From assembly GCA_037176885.1 (NCBI GenBank), contig JAWWNJ010000008.1, positions 62,001 through 126,000 of the forward strand: a stretch of DNA of 64,000 nt, given 5' to 3'. Each line of letters begins with the position of its first letter. Within the stretch, counting starts at the first letter, position 1. Shown in pieces: positions 35,201 through 45,296 of this stretch. This stretch comes from Favolaschia claudopus. Its lineage: Eukaryota > Basidiomycota > Agaricomycetes > Agaricales > Mycenaceae. The notes beneath the pieces are model-generated. The model had not been told where the DNA came from and did no database searches. It saw only the letters and a list, made by a program, of their open reading frames with translations. The translations under genes were made by a program, and so were the position numbers.

Positions 35201-35384
35201 TCCGGAACGGATTTACCTCGAAAGTCGACTCAGGGTGGAAGGTGTTGAGTTGCAAGTCACGACCAGCAAGACGGAGTCGGTTGGTGGTGTGCTTCACCGA
35301 CGCAGGCCACGGGGCGGCGAGGGTCGACGACGCATAGATGATGGCGAGGAAGACAGAGGTAAAGAACTTGTTGAAGGCCACCAT
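32243..35384 (-). CDS. Fungalysin (M36) secreted metallopeptidase
   Basis: A many-exon gene from ATG 35384 to TAA 32243. The signal peptide is MVAFNKFFTSVFLAIIYASSTLA. The propeptide follows (FTP-like: ALAFVKSHLNLSDGGVAF, IPIANAVANVAFNKDDKVVA, NVWVEAFVDAHSGEVLSVVD). The catalytic domain includes NAFYVVNTIHDLSYRYGF, DGQSGAMRMFLWDFTN, then the zinc motif H-E-N-T-H, with the third ligand Glu in LEAGGMGEGWSDAMAEW. It ends with RFGGANACVLWRAFASRGLG, typical of M36. An intron separates HE from NTH at about 33237. Substrates are extracellular proteins; in saprotrophs these enzymes release nitrogen from protein. All key residues are present. ATAAAAA at 35454-35448 is a candidate core promoter. Confidence 0.88.
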
Positions 35385-35454
35385 CGTGTCTTGCTGTCTG
35401 GTTCCAAGAGGGGAAGGCAGACGCTTTCATGGACGAATGGATGCGCGTTTTTAT

Positions 35455-36351
35455 GGCGCGTGCGGGGAAGAAAGCATATGGCAAGGATAAAGGGAGATGA
35501 GGATAAGATAGAAGTTGTCGTGGAATGAGTTGAATGAAGGGGAAGGTCGTTTGACCGTTCGACTCTCGCACAGCGGTGAGAGTTTGAGGACGATAAAGGT
35601 GCCAAGAAAAGACCAGGACAAGGGGCGCCATGTGAAGCGCACAATTGCGGCGCCCGTTGTGACGAAAATTGTGTGCGCTGGCGGGCCGGTAGCAGAAGAG
35701 AGATCAAAGAGCGCAGGGGCCAGTGCATAAACATGGAACATCGTGCTGGCTGAGAAATTGAACCAGAATTGGTTTCAGAATATCTGTGAGTTTGTGCGAG
35801 ACAAAAACGGACACGAAGACGCCAAGCCGGCGGGCAGTTTCGGCAGAGAGAAGCACCATATGGACGACGATATTTGAGGTTTTGCCTTCGTGATGAGTAT
35901 TCCCGGGAGCGGAAAAGGTGCGTTCCGCAGAGATTACCAGGGTTCCTATTGAGGTGAGAAATTCGAGAGAAGCACGGGTTACCAGGCTTTCGGTCCTCGG
36001 AAGCGACTCACGGGCGGATCTTTGAGGTTTTGAGTTCAAAACGCACATATCCTTGGCAGTCTAACGATGTTGAGAGCTGCAGACCCTCGCTGCAAACCAG
36101 GACGTGGTGGTTGGTGGTAAAGAGTTGGTAAAGAGTGTGATGCAAGCGTGATGAGAAATCACTGATCGTGACACCGTGACCGAGTCACCGAAGTGCCTGA
36201 GTAGCAAGTTCTCCCGACAACTCTCCTGTTACCTGCTCCGGACCGCCACCATTTCCATAGTCCCACTATTACACATTCCTTGAGACCAGGCCGCCCTCAT
36301 AGCTTGTCTTATGTGCGTTGTTGAAATTCAACGCACTGATGGCCGGCATTC
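35455..36351. other. Divergent intergenic region
   Basis: Shared upstream region of the fungalysin and the F-box gene at 36513. No gene or RNA recognised; short frames on both strands lack domains. Confidence 0.45.
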
Positions 36352-36420
36352 GGATATGATGCCATCAATCTTCCTTGTCTTCTACCTCCACCGCTGGCGG
36401 CCTGAACTGTCTTTTCGTCC
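36352..36420 (+). repeat. Dispersed repeat copy 2
   Basis: Aligns with the reverse complement of 30672-30740. It lies in the leader of the F-box gene and in frame with it, so either the leader was built from a repeat or copy 1 is a fragment of a related gene. Confidence 0.6.
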
Positions 36421-36512
36421 TGTTGCAACCGTTCGAACCACGGGAAAGTGCGTCAACCAGTCTAGTAGACCCAACTCATTGGAATTTACAGGTTTCTTTA
36501 TACCTTCGCCCC

Positions 36513-38120
36513 ATGCATCCTGCACTAGCCCGCTTTACAGACCTTCCTGACGAATTGATCATCTCGATCTTTGAAGACCCAGAATTTTCTGTAGAAAGCC
36601 TCTACTTCATGGCTTTGCTCAGCCGGCGACTCCATCGGATTGCTCTGGCCATCTACTTCTCTCGTCACAAAATCGACTTGAATACAAAAAAGCTGACGGT
36701 ATACCTCAAAGCTGATGACTCTCTGGATACACTATCCTTCCTCCGTCTCAGTCTCCACATCGACTCATTGGAATACCTCTCCTGCACGATTCCACACCCA
36801 AGCTGCACCGTCATCCATCCCGTTGTCAACCAGATGAATCGTCTCCGCAGCCTCATCTCTCGCCTCTCTTCCATCGGGCAAGTCGTTCTCATTTTTGCCG
36901 ACGGTCACGCGTCCCAGACCTATCACTGCTTAGCTTTCGGCGACGACGCCAGGCTAAGAACATGGGCGCATACGCTCGGCGGGCTTCTTCGCGACATCCT
37001 CCAGGCAGGATGTAAACATCTCACCGTTGTAAATGGCAGCTACCTCACAGGCTCATACGAGATTTTGCCTGTCTCATCTAGTCCCCTGTTCATCAAGCGA
37101 ATACTCTATCCGCACTCCTCCACAGCGCCTGGATTCCGACGCAGTTGGCCCCAGGGAACCGAAGATACCAGAGTACCCGTCCTGGATCCCTCTTCCAAAG
37201 ACCCATTCCTTCTCAGCTCTCTCTGTATCGAATCTCCCATTTTCCTCATCCCACCCGCGTTCGACTGGACCCTCTCCGCCCTTCGTCATGCTCCCATAAC
37301 ATCACTCACCATCGCCGTTCCCTCGGCCCGTTTGCGAGACAGCACGGAGCTCTGGACGCATATCTTACCATCCATTGCGTTCACAGCAGCTCCCCACCTG
37401 ACGGACCTCAAACTCACAGAAGTCGAGGCGCATCACGCGGATCTCGTCCTCTCGGTTCTAGTCGCGAATCTCCCCCACCTTACCACCCTCGATATCGACT
37501 TCCTCCACTGGTTCTGGCACCTGGAATTATCTGCACCACCGAAAACTTCGCGTCGATCACTCAGACGGCTTACATCCCTCCGAACAATTCCTATTCTCGC
37601 GCAGCACCTCCTCTCCAGGTGGTCACTTCCCGCGCTTCGCAACCTCACCCTCATCTGGTGGATACCTGACGGTCAGGCATCAGAATTCCACTTCGTTCGC
37701 CCGGTGCTTTCCGTTATGCGCACGCTCTCCAAGTCCCCCTCTTTGGTTGCTTGGCGGCGGCGTCCCTCTTCAGTACACATCTCCCTGTCCATCCGCACAC
37801 GCCAGAGCATACAGAGCTTCGCCGACCGCGTACTCTCCTACCTCCTACTCCCTCACTCAGACTCGCTAGCAAACTTCTTTCGACTCGTTGAACGAATCGA
37901 AATGACAGGCTTGTATGTCAGTTATATATCGCCCCTCAAACACCGGGATCCACTTCTGAAGTTCCTCGACCTGTTTTCGCAGGTTGAGGAGCTGAAGCTG
38001 CAGACGAGTGGGTCGTTTGGGGAGGCGAAGGATCTCGTGAACGGATTACAAGCGCATGCTACGCTGAGAAGGATCGTGGTGGATGGCGACGTATATTCGC
38101 TGAGCGCTGGACCTGTATAA
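36513..38120 (+). CDS. F-box protein
   Basis: Single exon, 535 residues from the ATG at 36513; the frame is open upstream to 36375, but the domain sits properly from this Met. The F-box is at residues about 8-50 (LPDELIISIFE, then SLYFMALLSRRLHRIAL). The rest is an irregular Leu-rich repeat-like array (PHLTDLKLTEV, LPHLTTLDIDFLHWF). Such proteins act as substrate receptors of SCF ubiquitin ligases; the target is unknown. It belongs to a different subfamily from the tandem pair at 43-47 kb, which has an N-terminal coiled-coil-like region. The leader carries the dispersed repeat at 36352-36420. Confidence 0.78.
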   Translation: MHPALARFTDLPDELIISIFEDPEFSVESLYFMALLSRRLHRIALAIYFSRHKIDLNTKKLTVYLKADDSLDTLSFLRLSLHIDSLEYLSCTIPHPSCTVIHPVVNQMNRLRSLISRLSSIGQVVLIFADGHASQTYHCLAFGDDARLRTWAHTLGGLLRDILQAGCKHLTVVNGSYLTGSYEILPVSSSPLFIKRILYPHSSTAPGFRRSWPQGTEDTRVPVLDPSSKDPFLLSSLCIESPIFLIPPAFDWTLSALRHAPITSLTIAVPSARLRDSTELWTHILPSIAFTAAPHLTDLKLTEVEAHHADLVLSVLVANLPHLTTLDIDFLHWFWHLELSAPPKTSRRSLRRLTSLRTIPILAQHLLSRWSLPALRNLTLIWWIPDGQASEFHFVRPVLSVMRTLSKSPSLVAWRRRPSSVHISLSIRTRQSIQSFADRVLSYLLLPHSDSLANFFRLVERIEMTGLYVSYISPLKHRDPLLKFLDLFSQVEELKLQTSGSFGEAKDLVNGLQAHATLRRIVVDGDVYSLSAGPV

Positions 38121-38341
38121 GATGACAATGCAGGGTACGATGTTTTTTGTTGATCGCGATTGTGCTTTGAGAGCAATGCATATTTATTTGTTTCTCCTCA
38201 TCTTCCAATTCACACGAAAACACGTATCGTCCCCACTGGCTCAAATTCAATGATCTTCGCCATTTTAAGTTGAACCACGCGATAAGACAATAGGTAATAC
38301 GGTAGTTAATCGAAGGGCCGAAGCCTCGTAAGCATAACTAG

Positions 38342-41312
38342 TTAATGAATTTCAACGAGATCTCCTCTATTTGCGAGCGTTTCTTCAACTCCCTCATCAA
38401 CCCCAATCGCCCCGCAGTCGGGATTCTCGCGAACGATGTCCAGACACCACTGCAGATCCTCCTCAATAAAATTGCTGCTCGACCGCAACGGGATCACCCA
38501 CAATCGCTTCCGCAGCCCCTCAACGACGCGAATCACATGCAGCCGCATGCGTCCCCCGCTCGCGCGCGCGCGTTCAGCAAGATATTCCCATTGCGCAAAT
38601 GCACCTGATTCGTGCAGAATTTTCAGGATGAACGAATCCTCTACGGACTCCACGCTGACTTGCTGCGGGGTGCATGTGAAGTCGAAGAGGATGAACGGCT
38701 GATGGTCTTCTGCCATGAGCATGAGCTGCTCCACGCAGATGAAGTTGATATCTTCGTCATAAGCCTCTTGCACCAGCGTGCGCAGAAACTGACGCTCGCG
38801 AAATCCCAATTGACAAGACTGGGATTCATCTATTTGAGTTTGGTTAGACAATTGAGAATCAACACACAGCGAGGGACACGAACTGAGGGTCAATGCGGTG
38901 AACGATCCACAAATCTTGGAATGGCCTCCGTTTCGCCAATCCGCAATCTGACATTCGCGGGTGCAGTAATACGAGGAGCGGCATTTAGAGCACCTCCGGA
39001 GACGAGATCTTTCATGAATCTCTCCGCACTGGTAATGGTGAGAACACATTTGATTAGGTAGACTGAATATCCAGCTTACAGCGAGATTATCGCAAGCCCT
39101 GAGAACTGTTTCGTCGGAGTCAATTTCGTCCAATAATTGAGCCCGTTTTGCGCCGGCAGCAATGCAAAGAGTAAAATCCTCGGATATCGCCCGACTCTGC
39201 AGCTCTGGGGATTGCACTAATATGGCAGACATAGTGTGCAAAAAGTTTTTTGGGACAACTTCAATATTTGTGCTGAATTTTGGGCAACTTCGGTCCGGCA
39301 GCAACTTCAGCAAGATGCAACTTGAGAAGTTACAACTTTGAGCTGCCGCAACTTTCCCCCAACCGTGTCTCAACGGTGGCAACTTGTACGGCTCTTGGCT
39401 ACAACTTGGGAAATCTTGGTCGCATGTGCTGCCTTGTAGAAATATGTGAGTTCCCATCAATCCTCTGCGAGCTCAGAGGTTTTGGCGCCGAGGCGGCCGA
39501 ATTGATCTGAATACTTCCTGAGCATCAAACCCACTGGCCATGGAATTTTTTTTGTGCTTCACAACACACCACAGACATCACCCAAAAGTATAAGACCTAC
39601 TAGAAGAGCTTGAAACGAGGCGGGTGAATGGGAGATGGACACTGTACCTATCAATCATAATTGGACTGTAAGTATCAGGATGGCATCGTCGGACACGTCT
39701 TCTACAATATGGAAAATCAAGCAAGCAGAAACCTACAATGCCGCCAAGATACTGACAGAATTTCAGATGAATCGAGCATGCCGAGTTCACCGCATCATCA
39801 GCAGTGCGATGCCGTCTGGGGCTGGCTCTGAAGCGCATCTGGCGGATCAGAAACAACTTCAACCAATATTAATGCCGGTTTTCTGTTTATCGGCAGGTGA
39901 AAGTGCAGAAGAGCAAACTGAAGTTGCGTCTCCTCCCACCGGAGTTGTATCCTTCCAAAGTTGCAAGAACTAAAAGTTGTCCCATCAACAATTCAAGTTG
40001 CGCACCTCCCAGAGTTGCAATACCCTGAAGTTGTCCAAATTTTAGCAAAAACCCGGGCGTAAGTTGAAAATACTTTTTGCACGCTATATCGCCCATACAC
40101 TAATTCGAAAAGCTCGTCGATAACTTCCGATATAGCGACAGCGACATGATAGTACACCATGTTCGGCGGCAAAAACGTTCGGACAAAGAAGCGGATCTCT
40201 TCGTCTAGTCCCGAGCCGAATTGAATGGACATCTGAGCCAATGTCGACAAGAATCCCGCACGGATGGCGCGTGGGAGCAATTGACACCCCTGCGGTCCGG
40301 CGAGGAGATTCTCCACCACCATGAGTGCACCGCGGCCCATTGCCACGCCCCTATGTGCAGTATCGTCGAGCAGCGAACGCATGGCGCCGATGAACGCCAG
40401 CACCAGCCCGTGTGCGGCGAGCACGTCGATGAAATTTTTGTATGGTATATCGTCAGGCGCGGCTTTGCGCGCCGTGAACACCATTATCAAGCGGAGAACG
40501 CAGGAGAAATGGTAGCCCGGCGCCTGTGTCAGTGCCGTCGAGTGCCGCGCGGCGATGTGCGCGAGATAGTGCACAATGAGGGGGGCTAGATCGTGCGGCG
40601 CGCCGCCCGCGCCGGATATGAGCTCCGCGATGTGTGCGGTATCGGAGAAGGTGAGGCTGCCGAGGAAGCGGGCGAGGGAGGTGAGGAAGGGCTCGTATGC
40701 TTTCGTCTCTTGGAATGTCGGTGCGAGACGCCATGCTCGCGCGAGAACGCTGCGGAATCCGGGGGTGCCTGAGAGGAGAGTGGTGTGCTCTTCGTGGAGT
40801 CGGGCGGCGAATACGACGAACCAGGCGTAAACAGTCAGATATGGCGGTTCATCGTTGTCGGGGGATTCAATGGTCGAGGCTAGGTGGTCGTGGTATTGGT
40901 GCAGGAAATGGGTCCACGGCCACAGACGATCCCAGCATGCGAGGCAAAGATCTCGGGAGGAGCCGATATCGGTCAAAATGCGTAGTGTGCCCCGCAAGGC
41001 GTAAACGATACGCGCGATGAGAGGGGGGAGCCGTTCGGATTGAGGCGATTCCCAGTCAAGGGGGCCAGGAATTTTTGACGGGTCCAGAAAGTGGTAGAAC
41101 GCAGGAAGGTATCGTATCCTATGTTTTTCGTTAGCGGATCTCACTAGCTTTTGTAGGTTACGGAGATCTTCCAGAGTCCCCTCCGCCCGGGAAGCGGTTA
41201 AAGCGATGGCCTGGTTAAGTCATCACAGAGTGCAGACAGCTTGGAAGCCTGGACTGACTTTATGCTCAGCCGGGAGTTTACTCAGCGTGCGTATATCCAG
41301 CGCGGGGTGCAT
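38342..41312 (-). pseudogene. MYND-finger gene interrupted by a TA-target element
   Basis: Exon 1 is 41312-41259 (MHPALDIRTLSKLPAEHK), exon 2 runs 41210-39080, and exon 3 starts at 39028 and ends at TAA 38342, with a possible 38-nt intron near 38835. The N-terminal half is a long helical region found in agaricomycete MYND proteins (LPAFYHFLDPSKIP, IVYALRGTLRILTDIGSS). The MYND finger is in exon 3: CSKC, YYCTREC, ADWRNGGH, KIC. An 851-bp element (39234-40084) splits exon 2. Removing it with one TA joins FELVYGRY to MSAILVQSPE in frame, giving an exon of 1,278 nt (426 codons) and about 660 residues. With the element present the frame ends soon after VYGRYSVQKV, before the finger. Family function is unknown, presumably protein-protein contact. 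Confidence 0.83.
39234..40084. mobile_element. Non-autonomous TA-target element with subterminal repeats
   Basis: Ends are GTGTGCAAAAAGT and the inverse complement of GCGTGCAAAAAGT, one mismatch in 13. TA flanks both sides (39232-39233, 40085-40086). The left end carries eight CAACTT copies (39256, 39285, 39302, 39318, 39333, 39349, 39380, 39402). The right end carries six AAGTTG and two GAGTTG copies in opposite orientation (39921 to 40061). A TA duplication suggests a Tc1/mariner-like origin, but the family is not recognised. The centre has no transposase; a short frame at 39635-39973 has no known domain. Confidence 0.82.
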
Positions 41313-43442
41313 GATGGCGCGTTGGAAGGCTCATTAACCGTGCCTGTGGTTGGCTATGTCTCGGCTAGACATAGCCAAATGATCCTACTGATCCTCGTGC
41401 TTCCGTTTGATCCTACCTGTCTAACTCGGCATTCGCCGGTGAGCACCCAATTCAGGCGTTCAGGCGGAATTCACTTGCTTTGAACTGTCAGGGACCTTGC
41501 AGCACAGAGAAAACACAGGACGAAGCATAAACGACGTACTTTCAATGTTTGAATGTCTGATTCCGAGTGATTTCAAGAAAAATAATGAACATACAGCCCA
41601 AATAGGCCGGATTCAACGCAAATTCAGCGAGAATTCAGGTCGACATTGTGCGCCGTCATGGAGTATATAGCCCAGTTGTTTCGAGTCAAAGATAGATATA
41701 ACCGGTAGGATGATAGATGGACCCCGTCAATGAAAACATTCAAAATTCAACTGAGTGGGCAGTACAGCACTAACCCAGTCTTGAGCTCCGATATGCACAG
41801 CTGGAGGACTTGTCTTGGGCTCCATTTGAGCGAGTAGAGTCAAGCAAGCAGAACCATTGAGGCCCGAGGTAGACCGAAAAGTAATGATACTGAATATAGA
41901 GTCGGAACCGAGCTGTTTGAATGCTGCATTGTACTTGATCGCGCGGCGCGGAAGAAAAAAATATCCCATTGAAATAATAGTAGTACCGGGTCGCCAATAA
42001 CCCCGCACAAAGGGCAAAGCGCGAACCCGCGCCGGCCGTTTGTGTGCGGTTACACAATGACTGAGATTTACCACTCAAAGGTTAACAACATTGAAGCCAT
42101 ACCCGAATTATCAGCGACGCGTTGCTGATGAGTCGTCGCTGTTGTGAGAGTCACCGTCCTTGTTGTCGCGGAGGTGTGTGCCGTCAAGCGAGAGAGGTTA
42201 GCACTGCTAGTGGCTCGCATAGGATGCAGTGCGCACTCGCACGCAACGTACGCGAGCCACTAGACGATAATAGCTTTATGCCAATTCAACCAACACCCCA
42301 GATGTTGCCACAAATTGATCCTCCTCCTCCTCCTCCGCCGCTGGGACACGGGCTAGAAGTTAGCAAGAGACCAAGAACGAGAATGACAATCACACACCTT
42401 CGCGCTTGTGCAGCATTATACAGCTCCTTAAATGCCACGTTAGAGCCACAAGTGTTGAGCATGCGAGCGAGCCTTTGCGTTGAGAGTCCGTTAATTCGTC
42501 GAGTCGTGCGAGTGCAACTGGACCGAAATTCCGAGGGTGTCGATCGACTCGATCCCAGCGAGGTGCCAATTTGTAGAGTGAATTTTGAATGTATTCACGC
42601 GAGAACACCCAGAAAAATAGATAAGCCAAGAACTAGAGTGAAAGGCAAAGACCTGACGCGTAGGAGATATCGAGACGAGACCAAGTGAGAGAGTACGAGA
42701 GAAGTGGTGGTGCAGCGCTGGGAGACGCGACTCGTGGCAATTGACGGCGGCGATTTCCGTGTCGTCACCGGTTACCAATCTTGAATACCATTGGCTGTGT
42801 CCTATGTCGTTTTGGGACGCAAACCCGAATAGACATAGTCTTGAATTCTTTGATGTTTACTCGATATGGGAAAAGAATCAAGATGAAATCAAGACGCCGA
42901 ATTGTAAGCTGCACTCGCTGCAGCAAAGTTGGAGCTCTGAAATTTGAGGACGTTCATGCAGAGGTATCTAATAATCTCTCCTCTTTTTCCCTCTTTTTTC
43001 CTCTTTTTCTGCAACTTGAAAACTTGATTAATTCATGGTAACCACAGACATAGTACATAAGCCTTGGAAAAAGGTGGAAAAGATGAAACTGTGATTGTCG
43101 TTGGATCATTGATGTGACTGATCCGTCACGGATGAACACGTAATTCACTTGCGGGCACATGCAATATCAGGTGATCGTGTTCATTGATCGACACCATACT
43201 GTAAGCAACAACAAACTTGAAACAGCGTCCCTTGCGTCTTGCTCAATGTTCTGATTTTCCGTTCCGGGTGGACGACTTTATGTTTGAATTTATTAGGTCC
43301 TATACATCAACACTCACAACTTAAGGCTTGGTCAAATTCTCCTCACGGCGAACTCCGTGATGATCACGTACTACCCATCAGCTTACGTCTGATTTTCCCA
43401 AGAGTTTTCTGTTCTCCTCGGAGTCTGCTTTTCTCTTCCACC
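41313..43442. other. 2.1-kb intergenic region with one strong inverted repeat
   Basis: Upstream regions of the MYND gene (minus) and F-box gene (plus). Short frames occur near 41727-42074 and 42122-42688 but none is convincing. The inverted repeat at 42207-42263 is listed separately. A CTCC run lies at 42319-42336. Confidence 0.45.
42207..42263. repeat. Perfect 12-bp inverted repeat
   Basis: CTAGTGGCTCGC at 42207-42218 is followed after 33 nt by GCGAGCCACTAG at 42252-42263. It could fold as a hairpin or be the trace of a small element; no target duplication seen. Confidence 0.65.
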
Positions 43443-45050
43443 ATGGCCGCCGAACGCTTCATCCGCACCACCCTCCTCCCGTCCCCCGCTCAAAAGTCTC
43501 AAATACGCGATGCTACTCGGTCCTACGCGCCGCCTCCTCAAGAAATCCCGGACATCTTGTCGTCCATTCGACCAGAACTCGCACGCTACGACGCCGAAAT
43601 CTTACGGCTCAAAAGCGAGCTATATACGCTAGAACAGGAGCGAATGCAGCTGCAGATGTACTACGACGAAGCCAACGCACTCTCCTCACCTGTACGACTC
43701 GTCCCATCCGAAATCTTGGCCGCCATATTCGCTCTACAACAGCCCCCCACGCTTGAAACGGACCCGGAAACCGGTTCCACCGACAACGCCATGGCGATTC
43801 TAGCACAAAATCATCTTCTGGTTCTATCGCGGGTATGCGCTCGTTGGCACGACATCGTTCTGGGAACGCCCGCGCTGTGGAGCAATGTCGAGCTGCGATT
43901 CCCTTTGTGGGACGAAACGCCGTACGAACCTACAGATTTCGACAAGCTGATGCGCGTACTTGGAAAAGTTCTTGAGCGAGGGCGCAGCATCCCTCTATCT
44001 GTGTTCATCAACACGGGTGTGATAACTTCCTATACCCCGATGCTCGAACTTCTCACTGCACATTCCCCGCGTTGGGAGTCGCTCAGGGTTCACGGCCCCC
44101 GAGTCGATCTGCTGGAGCTTCTTGCAGTCAGAGACAGGTTACCTTCGCTGAAAGCCATCGACATATCCGGTGCAGTTGCCCCCGGATCGTTCTCTATCTT
44201 CCGGGACGCTCCCCTGCTCAAATCCGCAAAGCTCGACTGCAGTCACGACGATTGGGCCCAAGTTCCTCAAATCCCGTTGGCGCAGCTGCGTTCCCTTCAA
44301 CTGACCGATTCATATAGCGATGACCCTGAATCACCCTTCCCTTCGTTCGCCATCTTCCCCCACCTCCCCCCGACTATCCATCTCACCCTGCAAATTAATC
44401 CCCAAATGGATTATGAGTTCAACGACCGCCCGACCATCCGCGCGACGTCGTGCGATGTTGCCTCCCTCACAATTGAGCTCCTCGATCGATGCTCCTCCGC
44501 ACACGATTATTCTACCCTATACAAAGCCCTCGACAGCCTCACTCTCCCTGCACTAACCTCTCTCCGACTATATTCCGACCCGCAACCCGCCCCCATCTCG
44601 TGGCTGCCATCCGATTTCCTCGCCCTCTCGAAACGCTCCTCGTTCAGCACACACCTCCAGCATCTCGACCTATGGCACGTCGAAATTCCCGAGTCGGAGC
44701 TGCTCGAGGCTCTTGCGGGGTTACCTGCTCTTGAACGGCTGGCGATAGCAGATTGGGCGCCGGACATTTTATTTGGTGACAGCCTTCTTGAGGCGCTGGC
44801 TTGCGTTGCGGAAGACGAGCCCCAGAGGCTGGTTCCACGTCTCACAGCTCTGAAGGTTAAGACGGTGATGAAGTTCAGTGACATGGTCTTGCTTGACTTC
44901 CTCCGCGCGCGATTGAAGTGTGGCGGGCCATTCGATATTGAGCTGTTTTCGTTGGAGGGGTATGGTAGGGAACTGGAGGCGAGTTTTCTTCCCGGGTTAG
45001 ATGAACTGGATAATTTGGGATTCTCTTTGTATCCAGTCGAGTATTTATAA
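43443..45050 (+). CDS. F-box-like protein, tandem copy 1
   Basis: Single exon of 535 residues from the ATG at 43443, which has a CCACC context. An N-terminal helical pair (ARYDAEILRLKSELYTLEQE) precedes the F-box-like motif (SSPVRLVPSEILAAIFAL, then LLVLSRVCARWHDIVLGTPALW), the layout of the largest agaricomycete F-box-like group. The C-terminal part is irregularly Leu-rich and may bind substrates. It is a paralogue of the gene starting at 45297 on the same strand. Role: predicted SCF ubiquitin-ligase receptor, target unknown. Confidence 0.82.
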   Translation: MAAERFIRTTLLPSPAQKSQIRDATRSYAPPPQEIPDILSSIRPELARYDAEILRLKSELYTLEQERMQLQMYYDEANALSSPVRLVPSEILAAIFALQQPPTLETDPETGSTDNAMAILAQNHLLVLSRVCARWHDIVLGTPALWSNVELRFPLWDETPYEPTDFDKLMRVLGKVLERGRSIPLSVFINTGVITSYTPMLELLTAHSPRWESLRVHGPRVDLLELLAVRDRLPSLKAIDISGAVAPGSFSIFRDAPLLKSAKLDCSHDDWAQVPQIPLAQLRSLQLTDSYSDDPESPFPSFAIFPHLPPTIHLTLQINPQMDYEFNDRPTIRATSCDVASLTIELLDRCSSAHDYSTLYKALDSLTLPALTSLRLYSDPQPAPISWLPSDFLALSKRSSFSTHLQHLDLWHVEIPESELLEALAGLPALERLAIADWAPDILFGDSLLEALACVAEDEPQRLVPRLTALKVKTVMKFSDMVLLDFLRARLKCGGPFDIELFSLEGYGRELEASFLPGLDELDNLGFSLYPVEYL

Positions 45051-45296
45051 GTAATACCTGTGGGTGGAGTTTTGCGATAACGCGCGATTCAACGCTGATG
45101 AATATTTGCACCCTTAGAATATGAGATCGAACCTAATAAATATTTCAAAAGCTTTACCAAAATTCAATTGAGCTCTTCACACCAAAACTTTCTCCATGGT
45201 CTTCTCCGGGTCGCATTTCGTGCTGTGTTTTGACGAGTCACGGTGCGTGACCTATTGTGACATCTCACTTCTTCTCTTGCCACCTCTTGCCACCAT

